Shown here: positions 57,201 to 64,000 of the stretch, piece by piece
Layout of the letters: every line of letters starts with the position of its first letter
Position numbering within the stretch: position 1 is the stretch's first letter
Assembly (NCBI GenBank): GCA_964036275.1
Contig: OZ038434.1
Coordinates: 34,433,279-34,497,278, forward strand
DNA from: Litoditis marina
Lineage: Eukaryota; Nematoda; Chromadorea; Rhabditida; Rhabditidae
Reading direction: 5' to 3'
Length of the DNA stretch: 64,000 nucleotides
Made by a program: the position numbers and the translations under genes
Notes under the pieces: model-generated
What the model saw: the letters and a program-made list of their open reading frames with translations, nothing else
What the model was told of the DNA's origin: nothing
Database searches by the model: none

Positions 57201-59943
57201 TACTCAAGATTCGAAAACAAAATTCAGACAATAGAAAAATGCTTTGAATGGAGATGAATAAGTGACTAAAAATAAATAAATAAATCCCACCTCATTCAGA
57301 TCGCTTTGCAACTCGGTAAAATTGTCGGAATCGGTCTTCTCAAGACAGAACGCGTTTGAACCATGCGCGGACTGAAAGTATAGTCTTTTTCATTCCTACT
57401 GAGACTCCTACAGTAGGATTTTTCCTCACTCACTTGTGATCGGTGAGGTTGGGGATTTTCGCATCTCATTCTCATGCTCAGGTACAGTAAGTATACGGGA
57501 GATTTCGGAAAGTTTGTGAGGTTACTGTAGAAGTCTCAGTAGGAATTATGTGAACTATGAGTTGCTGTGAAAAAGGTCTACTCACAAATTGTAGTTTGGT
57601 ATTAATACACACCGTATAGAGCATAGAGGCCGAAACGGTGTAAATTTATCTTAATCGATTATGATACATGAATGGTTTATCTTAGAAAGTTTTTGTATTG
57701 TTAACTAAATATAACATTTCTTATTTTGAATATACAGCTTAGCTAACTAAACATAATTGTAAATTCAAATACTACTTATATTTGACTCATTATATTTTAA
57801 TTTATCATAACTTTTCTTTTCTTTTTTTATGTCATAATCTACAGATTTCTACCAAATACGACCGGATATCCACCAAAACAAACGCTGCAGATCAGAGGCA
57901 AATTCCACAAGGAACCGCGAATTTTGGTAACCCTGTCAGTTAACCGTTGACCATTTAACCGTTTCACTATTAACCCTTTGGTAACCCTCTGTTCTAACGT
58001 CTCTCGGGCAAAATTTGCGGTCATCAACTGGGTTACCATGTGGTTAACAAAAGTGTCAACCATTTTTCGGTTAAAAGGCGGAGGCAGAAAGAAAAGTTCA
58101 TGTTAAAGAGCTGCTCAAGAGAAACCGATATATACAAATTTTAAATCACACTAACGAACCTACTATGCATACGGTTCACATGTTTTACCCCGTTTTAGGG
58201 CGCGCAACCTCATGTTTAGGTACCCCGGCGTACCTAAACTAGCTTTCCATTCTGCCCTCCTTTAACGGTCAACTAAAGAATTCGCCCAGATCAGACGAAT
58301 TACGAGTGTGTTGGTGAGAAAAACTGAGTTTACGCCACTTGACTATGTATCGATTTCTAATTTAATAGCACGACGAAAATTATGCATAGTATGAACTGTC
58401 AATTCATTTGACGAACACTAAACTTTCCCTAGTATAGCCGGTTTTCCGTGAAAAACACAGCAAAAACAATGTACACAGTATAATTCATCGATGAAACTCA
58501 CACTACTGTAAACAGTGGGAATGATGTTGAAAAGCAGATTTAGCATCATTGCAGCGAAAAACCAACAGGCGCACAGTTGGGCAATGACGAGAAGGTAAAA
58601 CTTGTTGTAGTGACCTGCGAAAGTCGATAATTATTATATGCTGTAACTAGAAAAGTGGATATAAAAGAAACTACTAACATACTCTCAATTTGAAAATGTA
58701 CTTTACAGGAGAAGTATACGATTGGGAAATGATGAAAGGTAGATGTGTTGTGGTGACCTGCAAAAAATGAGTAAGTGTCGATGTTAAAATATAGAAAGTG
58801 ACCAAATCTGTGTTGTAGTTTCATGTTGGAAGAAGTCGTAGTTCACGAGCTCCAACTCAAATTGCAACGACATTGAACTATAAACACAAAATGTAGGATG
58901 AACCAACGTACACTTATTACCGTTCAAGCCACTATTTAGGAGATTTGCAGCTTAAAGAAGGACGATTCTGTGGTCCAATCGCAACTGTTCAGTCCTTTTA
59001 TCTGCAATACATTTTTCAATTGCAGTTTAAAGGACCGTTGACACGAGATTGGTCCACATTATCGTCCTTCTTTAAAATTATTTGTTTATGCAATGACAGG
59101 TTCAATTGATACGTGTCAATTTGTGTTTGTAGTTTGATCCCACCAAATTTTGGCATAGAAATTTTTTCAAATTCCAATCAATACCCACCGTAAGCGGCTA
59201 AAACCTGATCCAAGTTGTGGAACTTTTTCTCATGTCCGATGCTAGCGTTGGACGGGGTGTTACTGAAAGTTAGAGACTAATCAGACCCCGTATGCAGAAA
59301 TATTCCGAGTTTCATCGCGGAACTCGCGACCGCATTCACCTACAACCATGGAGAAGTTCATGACTTTTCCATCAGGATCTCATGAACACCTCACGAACTA
59401 ATCGTCTATTGCGGTAGCATAGAGATCAATGAGATCTCATGAGAAGTTGGTGAGATATTGCTCATGCGGTCTCTCATAAGTTTTTTTGAGGAAATGCTAC
59501 CGGGCATGCATCTCTTCAAACGCTACTTCTCTATTTCTCTTCATATCCTGCCGGTATACGAGCTTAGAGAAATAGTGTGCAAAGCGGGAGACGCACGATA
59601 AGTTGTAGATGCCGGAATATTCGAGAATCTTGAAACTTAACTAAGGTTCAATTCACATGTTAGGGACCACCTCGAGTGGCTAATGCGCAAACTTTGAGAA
59701 GATAAACGTCGATAGAACTTAGTCTTGTTGAAAACCGCGGAGTTCCGTATTTCGAGATTCATCCGGAACTCAAAAAACCGAAACACAAATTGGCGATCCG
59801 ATAACCACCCCTAATGGAACTTACCCGACTTTCCCCGTGTAGAGTTCCATGACATTTTTGACGGGGGTTGTCGATTGGGTGGTGGTGGAACTCAGAAGAG
59901 GCTCGGTGTCGACCGACGACTTTTTCGTCCGACGACTCGTCAT
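42164..59943 (-). CDS. SLC22/SVOP-like major facilitator transporter, 16 exons
   Basis: Exons on minus: 59943-59825, 59262-59189, 58614-58502, 57371-57291, 56980-56895, 55936-55807, 55469-55358, 51459-51345, 50963-50875, 46848-46793, 46521-46427, 45836-45705, 44935-44817, 44402-44317, 43656-43555, 42361-42164. Every join is in phase and gives ~568 residues, the usual length of the family. The N tail carries an acidic dileucine DTEPLL (12-17), a possible endolysosomal sorting signal. TM1 ~71-93. The large loop after it (103-145) has a sequon NFT at 119. GRRR (160-163) follows TM2. RDSPYYQLS (280-288) matches the ESPRWL block. TFIDFLW (332-338) precedes TM7. TEFFPTSARG (470-479) matches the TExxPTxxRG block before TM11. 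These features predict a 12-TM organic-ion or vesicular-type transporter; substrate unknown. ATG at 59943 follows TTTTTAG by two bases, a likely trans-splice site. Weak points: the exon 11 acceptor (TTTGAG) and exon 5 donor. The last 14 residues come from a MITE. Confidence 0.88.
42490..42594 (+). mobile_element. Family A MITE truncating a copy of exon 16
   Basis: GTATAGTGAATAGTCACGCA to TTTCACGTGACTGAATC, slightly shortened. It abuts the exon-like segment at 42595-42627. Confidence 0.75.
42595..42627 (-). pseudogene. Copy of the 5' end of transporter exon 16 with acceptor
   Basis: On minus, CCTGATTTCAG is followed by GACAAACTGGTCCCGTATGC and ATTGAAATAGT, encoding DKLVPYAIEIV versus DKVVPYAIELV in exon 16. 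The acceptor is better than the one used by exon 16 (TTATTTAG). After ~11 codons it runs into a family A MITE. Confidence 0.85.
42642..42772 (-). mobile_element. Family A MITE in transporter intron 15
   Basis: TATA ends. ACTGTTAGTCAATTGCACAT and TGCAATGACATGCACGATTT blocks. Confidence 0.83.
43110..43540. repeat. CGAACC/GGTTCG foldback repeat with nested family E MITE
   Basis: Words CCCGAACCAA and its complement GGTTCGGGAA dominate 43150-43275 and 43435-43540 in opposite orientation. A complete family E MITE (43306-43429, TTAA both sides) sits between. A related fragment is at 17045-17108. Confidence 0.7.
43675..43835. repeat. AT-rich minisatellite (GTTATATA type)
   Basis: Irregular repeats of TATATAGTGTTATATAGTTA and TTTATATTTATTTATAT in transporter intron 14. 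Confidence 0.85.
43885..44010. repeat. CATGAG-type palindromic repeat
   Basis: GTAGCGGCGTACCAATACCT, then AACTCATGAGATAGCTCATG and GCTATGCTACAAC. Same family as 34738-34910. Confidence 0.6.
45244..45481. mobile_element. Family C MITE in transporter intron 12
   Basis: TATACTCTGTTTCACCAATC at the left. GCAGATTACTGTGAAGGGTT and GGGTGGAACGAACGATATA at the right. The region outside (45095-45242 and 45500-45580) carries GAGGCTTCATGAGG-like and GAGACCTCGCAG words and may be a larger host repeat. Confidence 0.82.
45988..46164. mobile_element. Family H palindromic element in transporter intron 11
   Basis: GGTATGCTAGAAGATCCCGG to GGATCTCCTAGCACACGTAC. The centre CCATCCCGCCGGGATG is palindromic. Confidence 0.85.
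47162..47335 (+). repeat. 31-bp minisatellite, left array
   Basis: Five clear units and one degenerate unit of CACACAATTTCAATCATTTA followed by TTTTTTGGGAG. The same unit, inverted, forms the array at 49165-49400. Confidence 0.93.
49165..49400 (-). repeat. 31-bp minisatellite, right array (inverted)
   Basis: Seven to eight units of ATTGTGTGCTCCCAAAAAAT followed by AAATGATTGAA, the exact complement of the left array's unit. Confidence 0.93.
49648..50544 (-). mobile_element. Family G MITE split by a hAT-like insertion
   Basis: The left part, 49648-49838, runs from TATAGTAGGATTTGTCAAAC to TTTATGGGTAAAATG. The remaining few bases (GTAAAATGGCGACTATA) are at 50528-50544. The hAT-like element 49839-50527 lies between. 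Confidence 0.87.
49839..50527. mobile_element. hAT-like element made of AATTCC repeats
   Basis: Ends TAGGGTTGTTA and TAACAACCCTA. The 8-bp duplication GTAAAATG is at 49831-49838 and 50528-50535. About 230 bp at each side is repeats of CAATTCCAATTC words, left arm and right arm in both orientations, with ~36-bp higher-order units (CTCAATTCCAATTCCAATTC then TTTT...AAAACCA). The centre (50115-50275) is non-repetitive. It has the same termini as 16764-16866 and 61626-62017. Confidence 0.88.
50977..51240 (-). mobile_element. Two family A MITEs abutting head to tail, sharing TATA
   Basis: Copies span 50977-51110 and 51107-51240. The junction CTCTAGTATACTGTTAGTCG has a single shared TATA. They differ at many sites, so the second probably inserted at the terminal TA of the first. 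They lie in transporter intron 8, starting 14 bases upstream (on minus, beyond the acceptor) of exon 9. Confidence 0.88.
52978..53052 (-). other. Exon-like segment inside the intron 7 element
   Basis: On minus, TTTGCAG precedes an open stretch encoding LSRLYREMNHPNVASRIRTV and ending before a GTTAGAGC donor-like site. It is out of phase with the transporter: joining exon 7 to it gives an early stop, whereas exon 7 to exon 8 is in phase. It could be a captured gene fragment, a nested gene or chance. Family not recognised. Confidence 0.25.
54905..55110. repeat. TGACCATGGTCA repeat cluster, right arm
   Basis: TGACCATGGTCA occurs twice, with related TGACCATTGTCA and GACAATGGTCA words. This is the partner of the left-arm cluster at 51850-52015. 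Confidence 0.8.
55547..55785. mobile_element. Family C MITE in transporter intron 6
   Basis: TATACTCTGTTTCACCGATC to GGGTGAAACGAACTATA. It ends about 22 bases from exon 6. Confidence 0.85.
55963..56156. mobile_element. TTAA element, copy 1 (transporter intron 5)
   Basis: TTAAAGGAGGACAGAATGGA at the left, and GGAAGG plus CTGTCCCCCTTTAA at the right. The palindromic core GGTTCCCCGGGGTACCT is followed by AACATGTGAACCGTATGCA. An inverted relative is at 58085-58264. Confidence 0.78.
56289..56532 (-). mobile_element. tRNA-derived SINE-like element, copy 2
   Basis: On minus: GGGGCCGAGTGGTCGACTGG head, B-box-like GGTTCGATCCCA, body ending ACGGCTGAAATAGTTGCCGT, and an (ATT)n tail. Same family as 35402-35658. 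Confidence 0.82.
56608..56838. mobile_element. Family C MITE in transporter intron 5
   Basis: TAGTTTGTTTCACTCACCGA to GATTGGTGAAACAGAGTATA. It ends about 57 bases from exon 5. Confidence 0.83.
57379..57559. mobile_element. Family D MITE in transporter intron 3
   Basis: GTATAGTCTTTTTCATTCCT, ACTGAGACTCCTACAGTAGG at the left; GTAGAAGTCTCAGTAGGAAT at the right. Its left end lies 8 bases beyond exon 4's acceptor side (exon 4 starts at 57371). Confidence 0.85.
57900..58080. repeat. GGTTAACC-rich block
   Basis: GTTAACC, GGTTACC and GGTAACC words repeat in both orientations. Similar blocks are at 47395-47640 and 63150-63990. Confidence 0.65.
58085..58264. mobile_element. TTAA element, copy 2 (inverted)
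   Basis: The right end TTTCCATTCTGCCCTCCTTTAA matches the start of copy 1 inverted. GTTTAGGTACCCCGGCGTAC is the core palindrome. Confidence 0.75.
58707..58756 (-). pseudogene. Copy of transporter exon 3 5' end with acceptor
   Basis: On minus, TTTTTTGCAG is followed by GTCACCACAACACATCTACC and TTTCATCATTTCCCAATCGT. Exon 3 (from 58614) reads GTCACTACAACAAGTTTTAC and CTTCTCGTCATTGCCCAACT after TTTCGCAG. The copy is diverged and no longer hydrophobic when translated. Confidence 0.7.
58952..59075. mobile_element. Family E MITE in transporter intron 2
   Basis: TTAA on both sides. CTTAAAGAAGGACGATTCTG to TTATCGTCCTTCTTTAA. Confidence 0.87.
59350..59640. repeat. CATGAG-type repeat adjoining an eroded family H element
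   Basis: GATCTCATGAACACCTCACG and GAGATCTCATGAGAAG at 59370-59445, then AGCTTAGAGAAATAGTG and GGGAGACGCACGATAAG (59555-59605), an eroded H palindrome. Confidence 0.6.
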
Positions 59944-59944
59944 T

Positions 59945-59947
59945 TCT
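59945..59947 (-). promoter_or_regulatory. Probable trans-splice acceptor at the transporter start
   Basis: TGATTTTTAG ends at 59946 on minus; the ATG follows after AA. So short a leader fits spliced-leader addition. A cis intron to an upstream non-coding exon is the alternative. Confidence 0.5.
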
Positions 59948-60369
59948 AAAAATCAGACTTGAAAAAGTTAAAGTTGACCCCGTCTTCCAAATTTTCAAGC
60001 GAAACTTGCAAGGGACATTCTTAGAAAGAAACTAATTTTTGGTGTTCGGCAGACTGAATTTGGCTATTCAGACAATAAAAATGAACGGTTAATGTGTTAA
60101 TGCGTAGCACAGTTGATGGTAGGTCACAGTAGATTCTCGATCACAGCACAAACATCAAAAATCAATAGTGTACATTCGGCCAAGGAGTATTAGGGAGGAT
60201 TCACGTATGCTGTAGGCAGTGACAAAATCTACATCGTGGTTTGATCCCGATTGACGCCGTTTTGCACAAATTCTAACCGATCAGCAACGGAGTCAAACTA
60301 CAACACAGCGGGATAGGAAAACATACACCAGAGAGTTAGGTTCTTTTTTTTCGAAGAGAGCGTATGCGG
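59948..60369. other. Upstream region of the transporter gene
   Basis: No further exon recognised. GTGGTTTGATCCCGATTGAC and GGAGTCAAACTACAACACAG (60235-60310) form an inverted pair of the recurring TTTGTAGTTTGATC word. Confidence 0.4.
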
Positions 60370-60605
60370 TATAGTTCGTTTCACCAGTCGATGACTTTCT
60401 ACAGTAATATTTCGAATATTCAAGGGCATTTATCTAACCAACAAATATAAATTCACATTAACTGTTTTCTATGCATGTAGTAGCCAATTTGGAAAGCGAA
60501 ATCACGAAGTTTAAACTATTCAAAATACCTACAAGATACGAAAAAACCTCTTGAAAGTTTTATAATCTTACTGTAGACGGCTATTGTCGCGTGAAACGGA
60601 CTATA
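60370..60605. mobile_element. Family C MITE
   Basis: GTATAGTTCGTTTCACCAGT to GCGTGAAACGGACTATA. Same subtype as 8102-8337. Confidence 0.85.
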
Positions 60606-60914
60606 TATGCTGCATTGCAGCTATGTTTGTAGTTTGATATTGTTCATTCCAGATCGAAATGCACGATTTAAGAGTTGTATACGTGTATCGATATCAAGGG
60701 ACAACTCTGTTGAGATTTTATCCTTATAGAGCGACTCGTAATCATAATTTTCAGGCAGTTCCTCGATGTGTAAAATGTTCGAGAAATGTTCCATTTTCAT
60801 AGTTTTTCATAAGTTGAACGTTGATATAGCTTTTTCGTGCGAGTACATATAACTTTCTTTTTCTGAAAGGACACGAAACATTCCATAACATGTTCTGGGA
60901 AAATTGTACAATTG
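60606..60914. other. Unassigned DNA
   Basis: Nothing recognised apart from CTATGTTTGTAGTTTGATAT at 60620-60639, part of the recurring word. Confidence 0.35.
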
Positions 60915-61101
60915 CCCCCCCCCCCCTCACCTTGGGGGGGTAATAGTACAACCCCGGATCTGTTCAACAATCGCCCCCCACTTAATCCAAACCTGCAGTA
61001 AAGAAGGACGTTGTACAATCACCCCCCCTAGGGGTGGGGGTCAATTGTACTACGGGTCGGATTCCAACCTATTTCGGCTCAAGGGGGGGGGGGGGGGGGA
61101 C
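60915..61101. repeat. G/C-tract cluster
   Basis: Runs of 7-18 C or G at 60916, 60933, 61021, 61033 and 61084 are separated by TACAAT/ATTGTAC words, forming facing C- and G-tracts. Same organisation as 13585-13945 but with a different linker word. Confidence 0.87.
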
Positions 61102-61617
61102 GATTGTACAATAAACCCCATGTTCTCAGTATCACTTGGGAAGACAATACTGAATCTCAAAACACATTTCGGTGATCAATATTGTAGTTTGCTCCCAATC
61201 GACGGACAAACTTGTGCTTTTTGACCAAAATCAATCGGATAAAACTACAAACACAGAAAGATAAGGAAACATACACCGTATTGGCTTGCTTTGGGAAAAG
61301 AATCCTATTTCTCAGAATTGATCTAAAAAATATCGAGTTTTCTCGAGATTGAATTAAAGTGAACCAACCTGACTGAGAAGAGATGAGAGAATGAAAAATA
61401 AAGCTGAGGTGAATGAGTGAACACGGAAATTAACTTGAGAATAAACGTGAATCTCTAACTTCACGTGGAACGTGATTACCGTAAGTAAATCTCTGAGCGT
61501 TCAGTTGTGTCCGCTCGAGATACGCGGCGATCGAACACAGGAAAAAATCCAACACCATATTTGGTTGGTTGTTCTTCCGGTTTCTCAGCCGAACAAGATC
61601 ATTCTTTATGAGTAGCT
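61102..61617. other. Unassigned DNA
   Basis: No gene recognised. Confidence 0.4.
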
Positions 61618-61625
61618 ATTACGGT

Positions 61626-62017
61626 TAGGGTTGTTAATCGAGTTGAAAATTTCGAGTTTTCGACTTTCCAGTTTTTCCAGTTTCGGAAATTTCGAGTTTT
61701 TCGAGTTCGAGTTTATTGCGTAAAAAAACGAGTTTCAAAAACTCGAATTTTGAGTTTCGAGTTTGGTCACTCAGTTTCGGGATTTGATCGAGACAAAAAA
61801 ATGAGAATTTTCTGAGAAATCCTGATTTTTCACATGAATACGCGAGAATCGTGGAAAAAGAAGCATTTTATGTTTGAAATTGTGGATAAAATGCTGTAAA
61901 ACGCTCATTCGTCTTCCATTTATGACTTGGCCGAACTCGAAACTCGAAAAACTCGATCTTTTCGAGTTTCCAAAGTTTCTAGTTTTTCGAAATTCGAGTT
62001 TGCAGTTAACAACCCCA
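61626..62017. mobile_element. hAT-like MITE with TTCGAG repeats
   Basis: Ends TAGGGTTGTTA and TAACAACCCCA. An exact 8-bp duplication ATTACGGT lies at 61618-61625 and 62018-62025. TTTCGAGTTTTCGA words form inverted arms around a ~170-bp unique centre (61765-61930). Confidence 0.87.
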
Positions 62018-62398
62018 ATTACGGTGAAACAGATCACATTTGTACTAGTGACTGCTGTAATTTTAGGGTTACGAAACTCAAAGGACACATCAGAAATTCG
62101 GATCAGACAGTAGAGTATTCATTTTAATTTCATGTGCGTTTTTGTTCATTTAAAATTGGCAGATCCTCCATAGCTCTCCAACTATCGATTGTATCATAAT
62201 CTTAGTCAACTTCCATTCTTCACTTTAACAGGTACTCTGAAGCAGGTGTTTCCCAAGTAATTCCGTCTCTGTAACCGTAGGTAATACAGGTGTATAGTCA
62301 CACATCTACGGAGCTCTCGTATTACTATAAGGTCAATTACGGTGTGACCTTTTTTCTAGGGTAAAATCAGGTGTTGAGAGGTCAGAGAGCATAACCAG

Positions 62399-62633
62399 TA
62401 TAGTCTGTTCCACGCACTTATAACTCTCTACAGTAATCTTCGCGAACTTCAAGATCAACGTTTCGTAGTTTGATGTTTTTGGAATGACTTCAATTTTCGC
62501 TTTTGTGTCTTCTATCTATGCTACTACAAACTCTGGAAGTTTGAAACCAAAATAAAGATTTGTTCATTAGAAAAACCTTCTAAATATGTGGCGGATTACT
62601 GTAGAAGGATATCGATTGGTGAAACAAACTATA
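62399..62633. mobile_element. Family C MITE
   Basis: GTATAGTCTGTTCCACGCAC to CGATTGGTGAAACAAACTATA. Close to 10133-10368. Confidence 0.85.
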
Positions 62634-62737
62634 CTAAAGTATAGGTTACGGAACACTCACGTGAAACGTCATTGAACACCATCAGTTGTTCTTTACTTGC
62701 ATTTTCTCGAGTTCGGATATGAAAAACAGCTTCCTTT

Positions 62738-62930
62738 TATAGTCGCCATCATTCCTACTGAGACTCCTACAGTACACTTTCGCATTTTCCGATGGCTGTT
62801 TCTTAATGCAAACTAAAGTTTGTCGAAAACGAGTTCGCACAATTGTTGGTGTAGCAATTACGTTTTTGAAGCGGAATCAAAGTTCTATAATCCTACTGTA
62901 GGAGTCTCAGTAGGAATGAAGTGGACTATA
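62738..62930. mobile_element. Family D MITE
   Basis: TATAGTCGCCATCATTCCTA, CTGAGACTCCTACAGTA at the left; TACTGTAGGAGTCTCAGTAG and GAAGTGGACTATA at the right. Confidence 0.87.
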
Positions 62931-63079
62931 TTCTCCTATAACATTCAATAATAAGAATACCTAATCTACCAATGTGTCAAGTAACGTGTGAACTCGCGAA
63001 TAAACCAATTAATTGTATTCTATAATGGAATGTCAGAGTACAGAGCCTGAAAATCCATTTGCACAGCAAAACATAGACA

Positions 63080-63350
63080 CGCCACCCTGGAAAGTAGTAA
63101 AAAGCGCTACTCTTTGGTGTACGCGCTAATTCCTCTAACTCGGTTGCTAATGCTAACCGTCTTTACGTTTTTGGAAGCGGAACGGTTAGGAGACAGTTGT
63201 CTAATGTTTAGTTTCTAAATGGTAACCAGACGGCTACTCTTCGTTTAGGTTGAATACGGTGACCAGGCGGTTATATCAGGTTTGAAAACGGTTCCTAGGC
63301 GGTTTTGAAATGTTTAGGTTATGTTACCAGAAAGAAGCCTCCCCCTCCAT
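63080..63350. repeat. GGTTA-rich block
   Basis: CGGTTGCTAA, GCTAACCG, GGTAACCAGACGG and GGCGGTT words. Related to 57900-58080. No gene. Confidence 0.45.
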
Positions 63351-63372
63351 CTCTGTTTTTCTCTTTTAGTCT

Positions 63373-63375
<3 letters not shown>

Positions 63376-63424
<49 letters not shown>

Positions 63425-63441
63425 GTTTTTCTTTCCTTCAC

Positions 63442-63522
<81 letters not shown>
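63376..63522. repeat. (CT)n microsatellite in two blocks
   Basis: Pure CT runs at about 63376-63423 and 63444-63522 are separated by GTTTTTCTTTCCTTCACACT. Open frames of Ser-Leu repeats here are artefacts. Confidence 0.96.
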
Positions 63523-63526
<4 letters not shown>

Positions 63527-64000
63527 TACGAAATTTTGCATACAGCTTTCACGTGAACACGTATCGCCCACGTGTTGTGAGAACCATCCAATCTAAATCT
63601 CACGTAGTTTTACACGAGTCTCGATTTTCCTTCCGGTTTTGTCTAGATTGCGATTATTTGGACCGGTTCTGAAGTTCTTTTCAGAAACTAGGTGGTTTCT
63701 ATACTTTTTGGTTACGTTTCCGCAAAACATTTTTCGTTGACCAATCATGTTTATTAACCTAATTTTGGTTTTCGGTTACTTACTTTCAGGTTACCTCTTC
63801 AGGTAACCGGAGTACGGGGTTACCAAAACCCGATTACTAGTAGAATTGGGTGTTTTAACCGATCAGTGTACCAAACCAACCACATTTACTCGGTTACCAT
63901 ACCTCTTGGTTACGTTTTAGAAAAACCACAATCATGTTTTTCAAGCGGTCAGTGTACTCAACAATTACATTTTTCGCGCGCGCTTAGGGGCGGAGCTTCG
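63523..64000. other. Unassigned DNA with GGTTACC palindromes
   Basis: TTTTCGGTTACTTACTTTCA and GGTTACCTCTTCAGGTAACC (63775-63807) are palindromic, like the 47395-47640 block. No gene recognised to the window end. Confidence 0.45.

Noticed and set aside
57839..58063. Minus-strand 74-codon frame considered as a transporter exon
   Set aside because: It spans a GGTTAACC repeat block, has no acceptor in phase, and joining exons 3 and 4 directly preserves frame.
63305..63596. Ser-Leu repeat open frames
   Set aside because: Artefact of (CT)n microsatellite.

Overview
This 64 kb window looks like nematode nuclear DNA, most likely from a Caenorhabditis-type rhabditid. The two genes found have short exons, splice acceptors of the TTTCAG/TTTTAG type and GTAAG/GTGAG donors. 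There are no bacterial-type gene runs. Most of the window is AT-rich and filled with small non-autonomous transposons. Species is not determinable by eye. || Layout. About 1-33 kb is gene-poor. It holds microsatellites, two copies of a non-autonomous Helitron, a degraded LINE reverse-transcriptase fragment, a 176-bp tandem array, a Mutator-like foldback element with a 9-bp target duplication, hAT-like elements with 8-bp duplications, and many MITEs of recurring families. I label the families A to H: A (~135 bp, TA ends, CACGTGA motifs), B (~195 bp, TA ends, carrying a tRNA-like pol III promoter), C (~235 bp, TA ends), D (~235 bp, TA ends, CTACTGAGACTCCTACAGTA terminus), E (~124 bp, TTAA ends), G (~195 bp, TA ends, GGGGAAAATGG terminus) and H (~165-bp near-perfect palindrome). 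|| From 33006 to 39686 on + lies a 10-exon gene for a 349-residue rhodopsin-like seven-transmembrane receptor. A tRNA-Lys(CTT) gene is at 40490-40562 on -. From 59943 down to 42164 on - lies a 16-exon gene for a ~568-residue SLC22/SVOP-like major facilitator transporter. The exon joins were chosen by codon phase, and all 15 introns keep the frame. The receptor and transporter are convergent, with the tRNA between their 3' ends. Nothing in the sequence suggests they act in one pathway. || The most notable observations are these. (1) A family-G MITE sits in the TA of the transporter's ancestral TAA stop codon, so the last 14 residues and the stop are now transposon-encoded. (2) Both genes carry partial copies of their own exon edges, often with splice sites, in neighbouring introns; three copies of transporter exon 16 material are each cut by a different MITE. 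(3) Two kilobase-scale elements with long inverted repeats occupy transporter introns 7 and 9. (4) A hAT-like element made almost entirely of AATTCC repeats is nested inside a G MITE. (5) One TA-flanked MITE family carries tRNA-like A and B boxes. || All calls come from reading the sequence. Repeat boundaries are good to a few bases where a TSD or terminal motif is named and are otherwise approximate.
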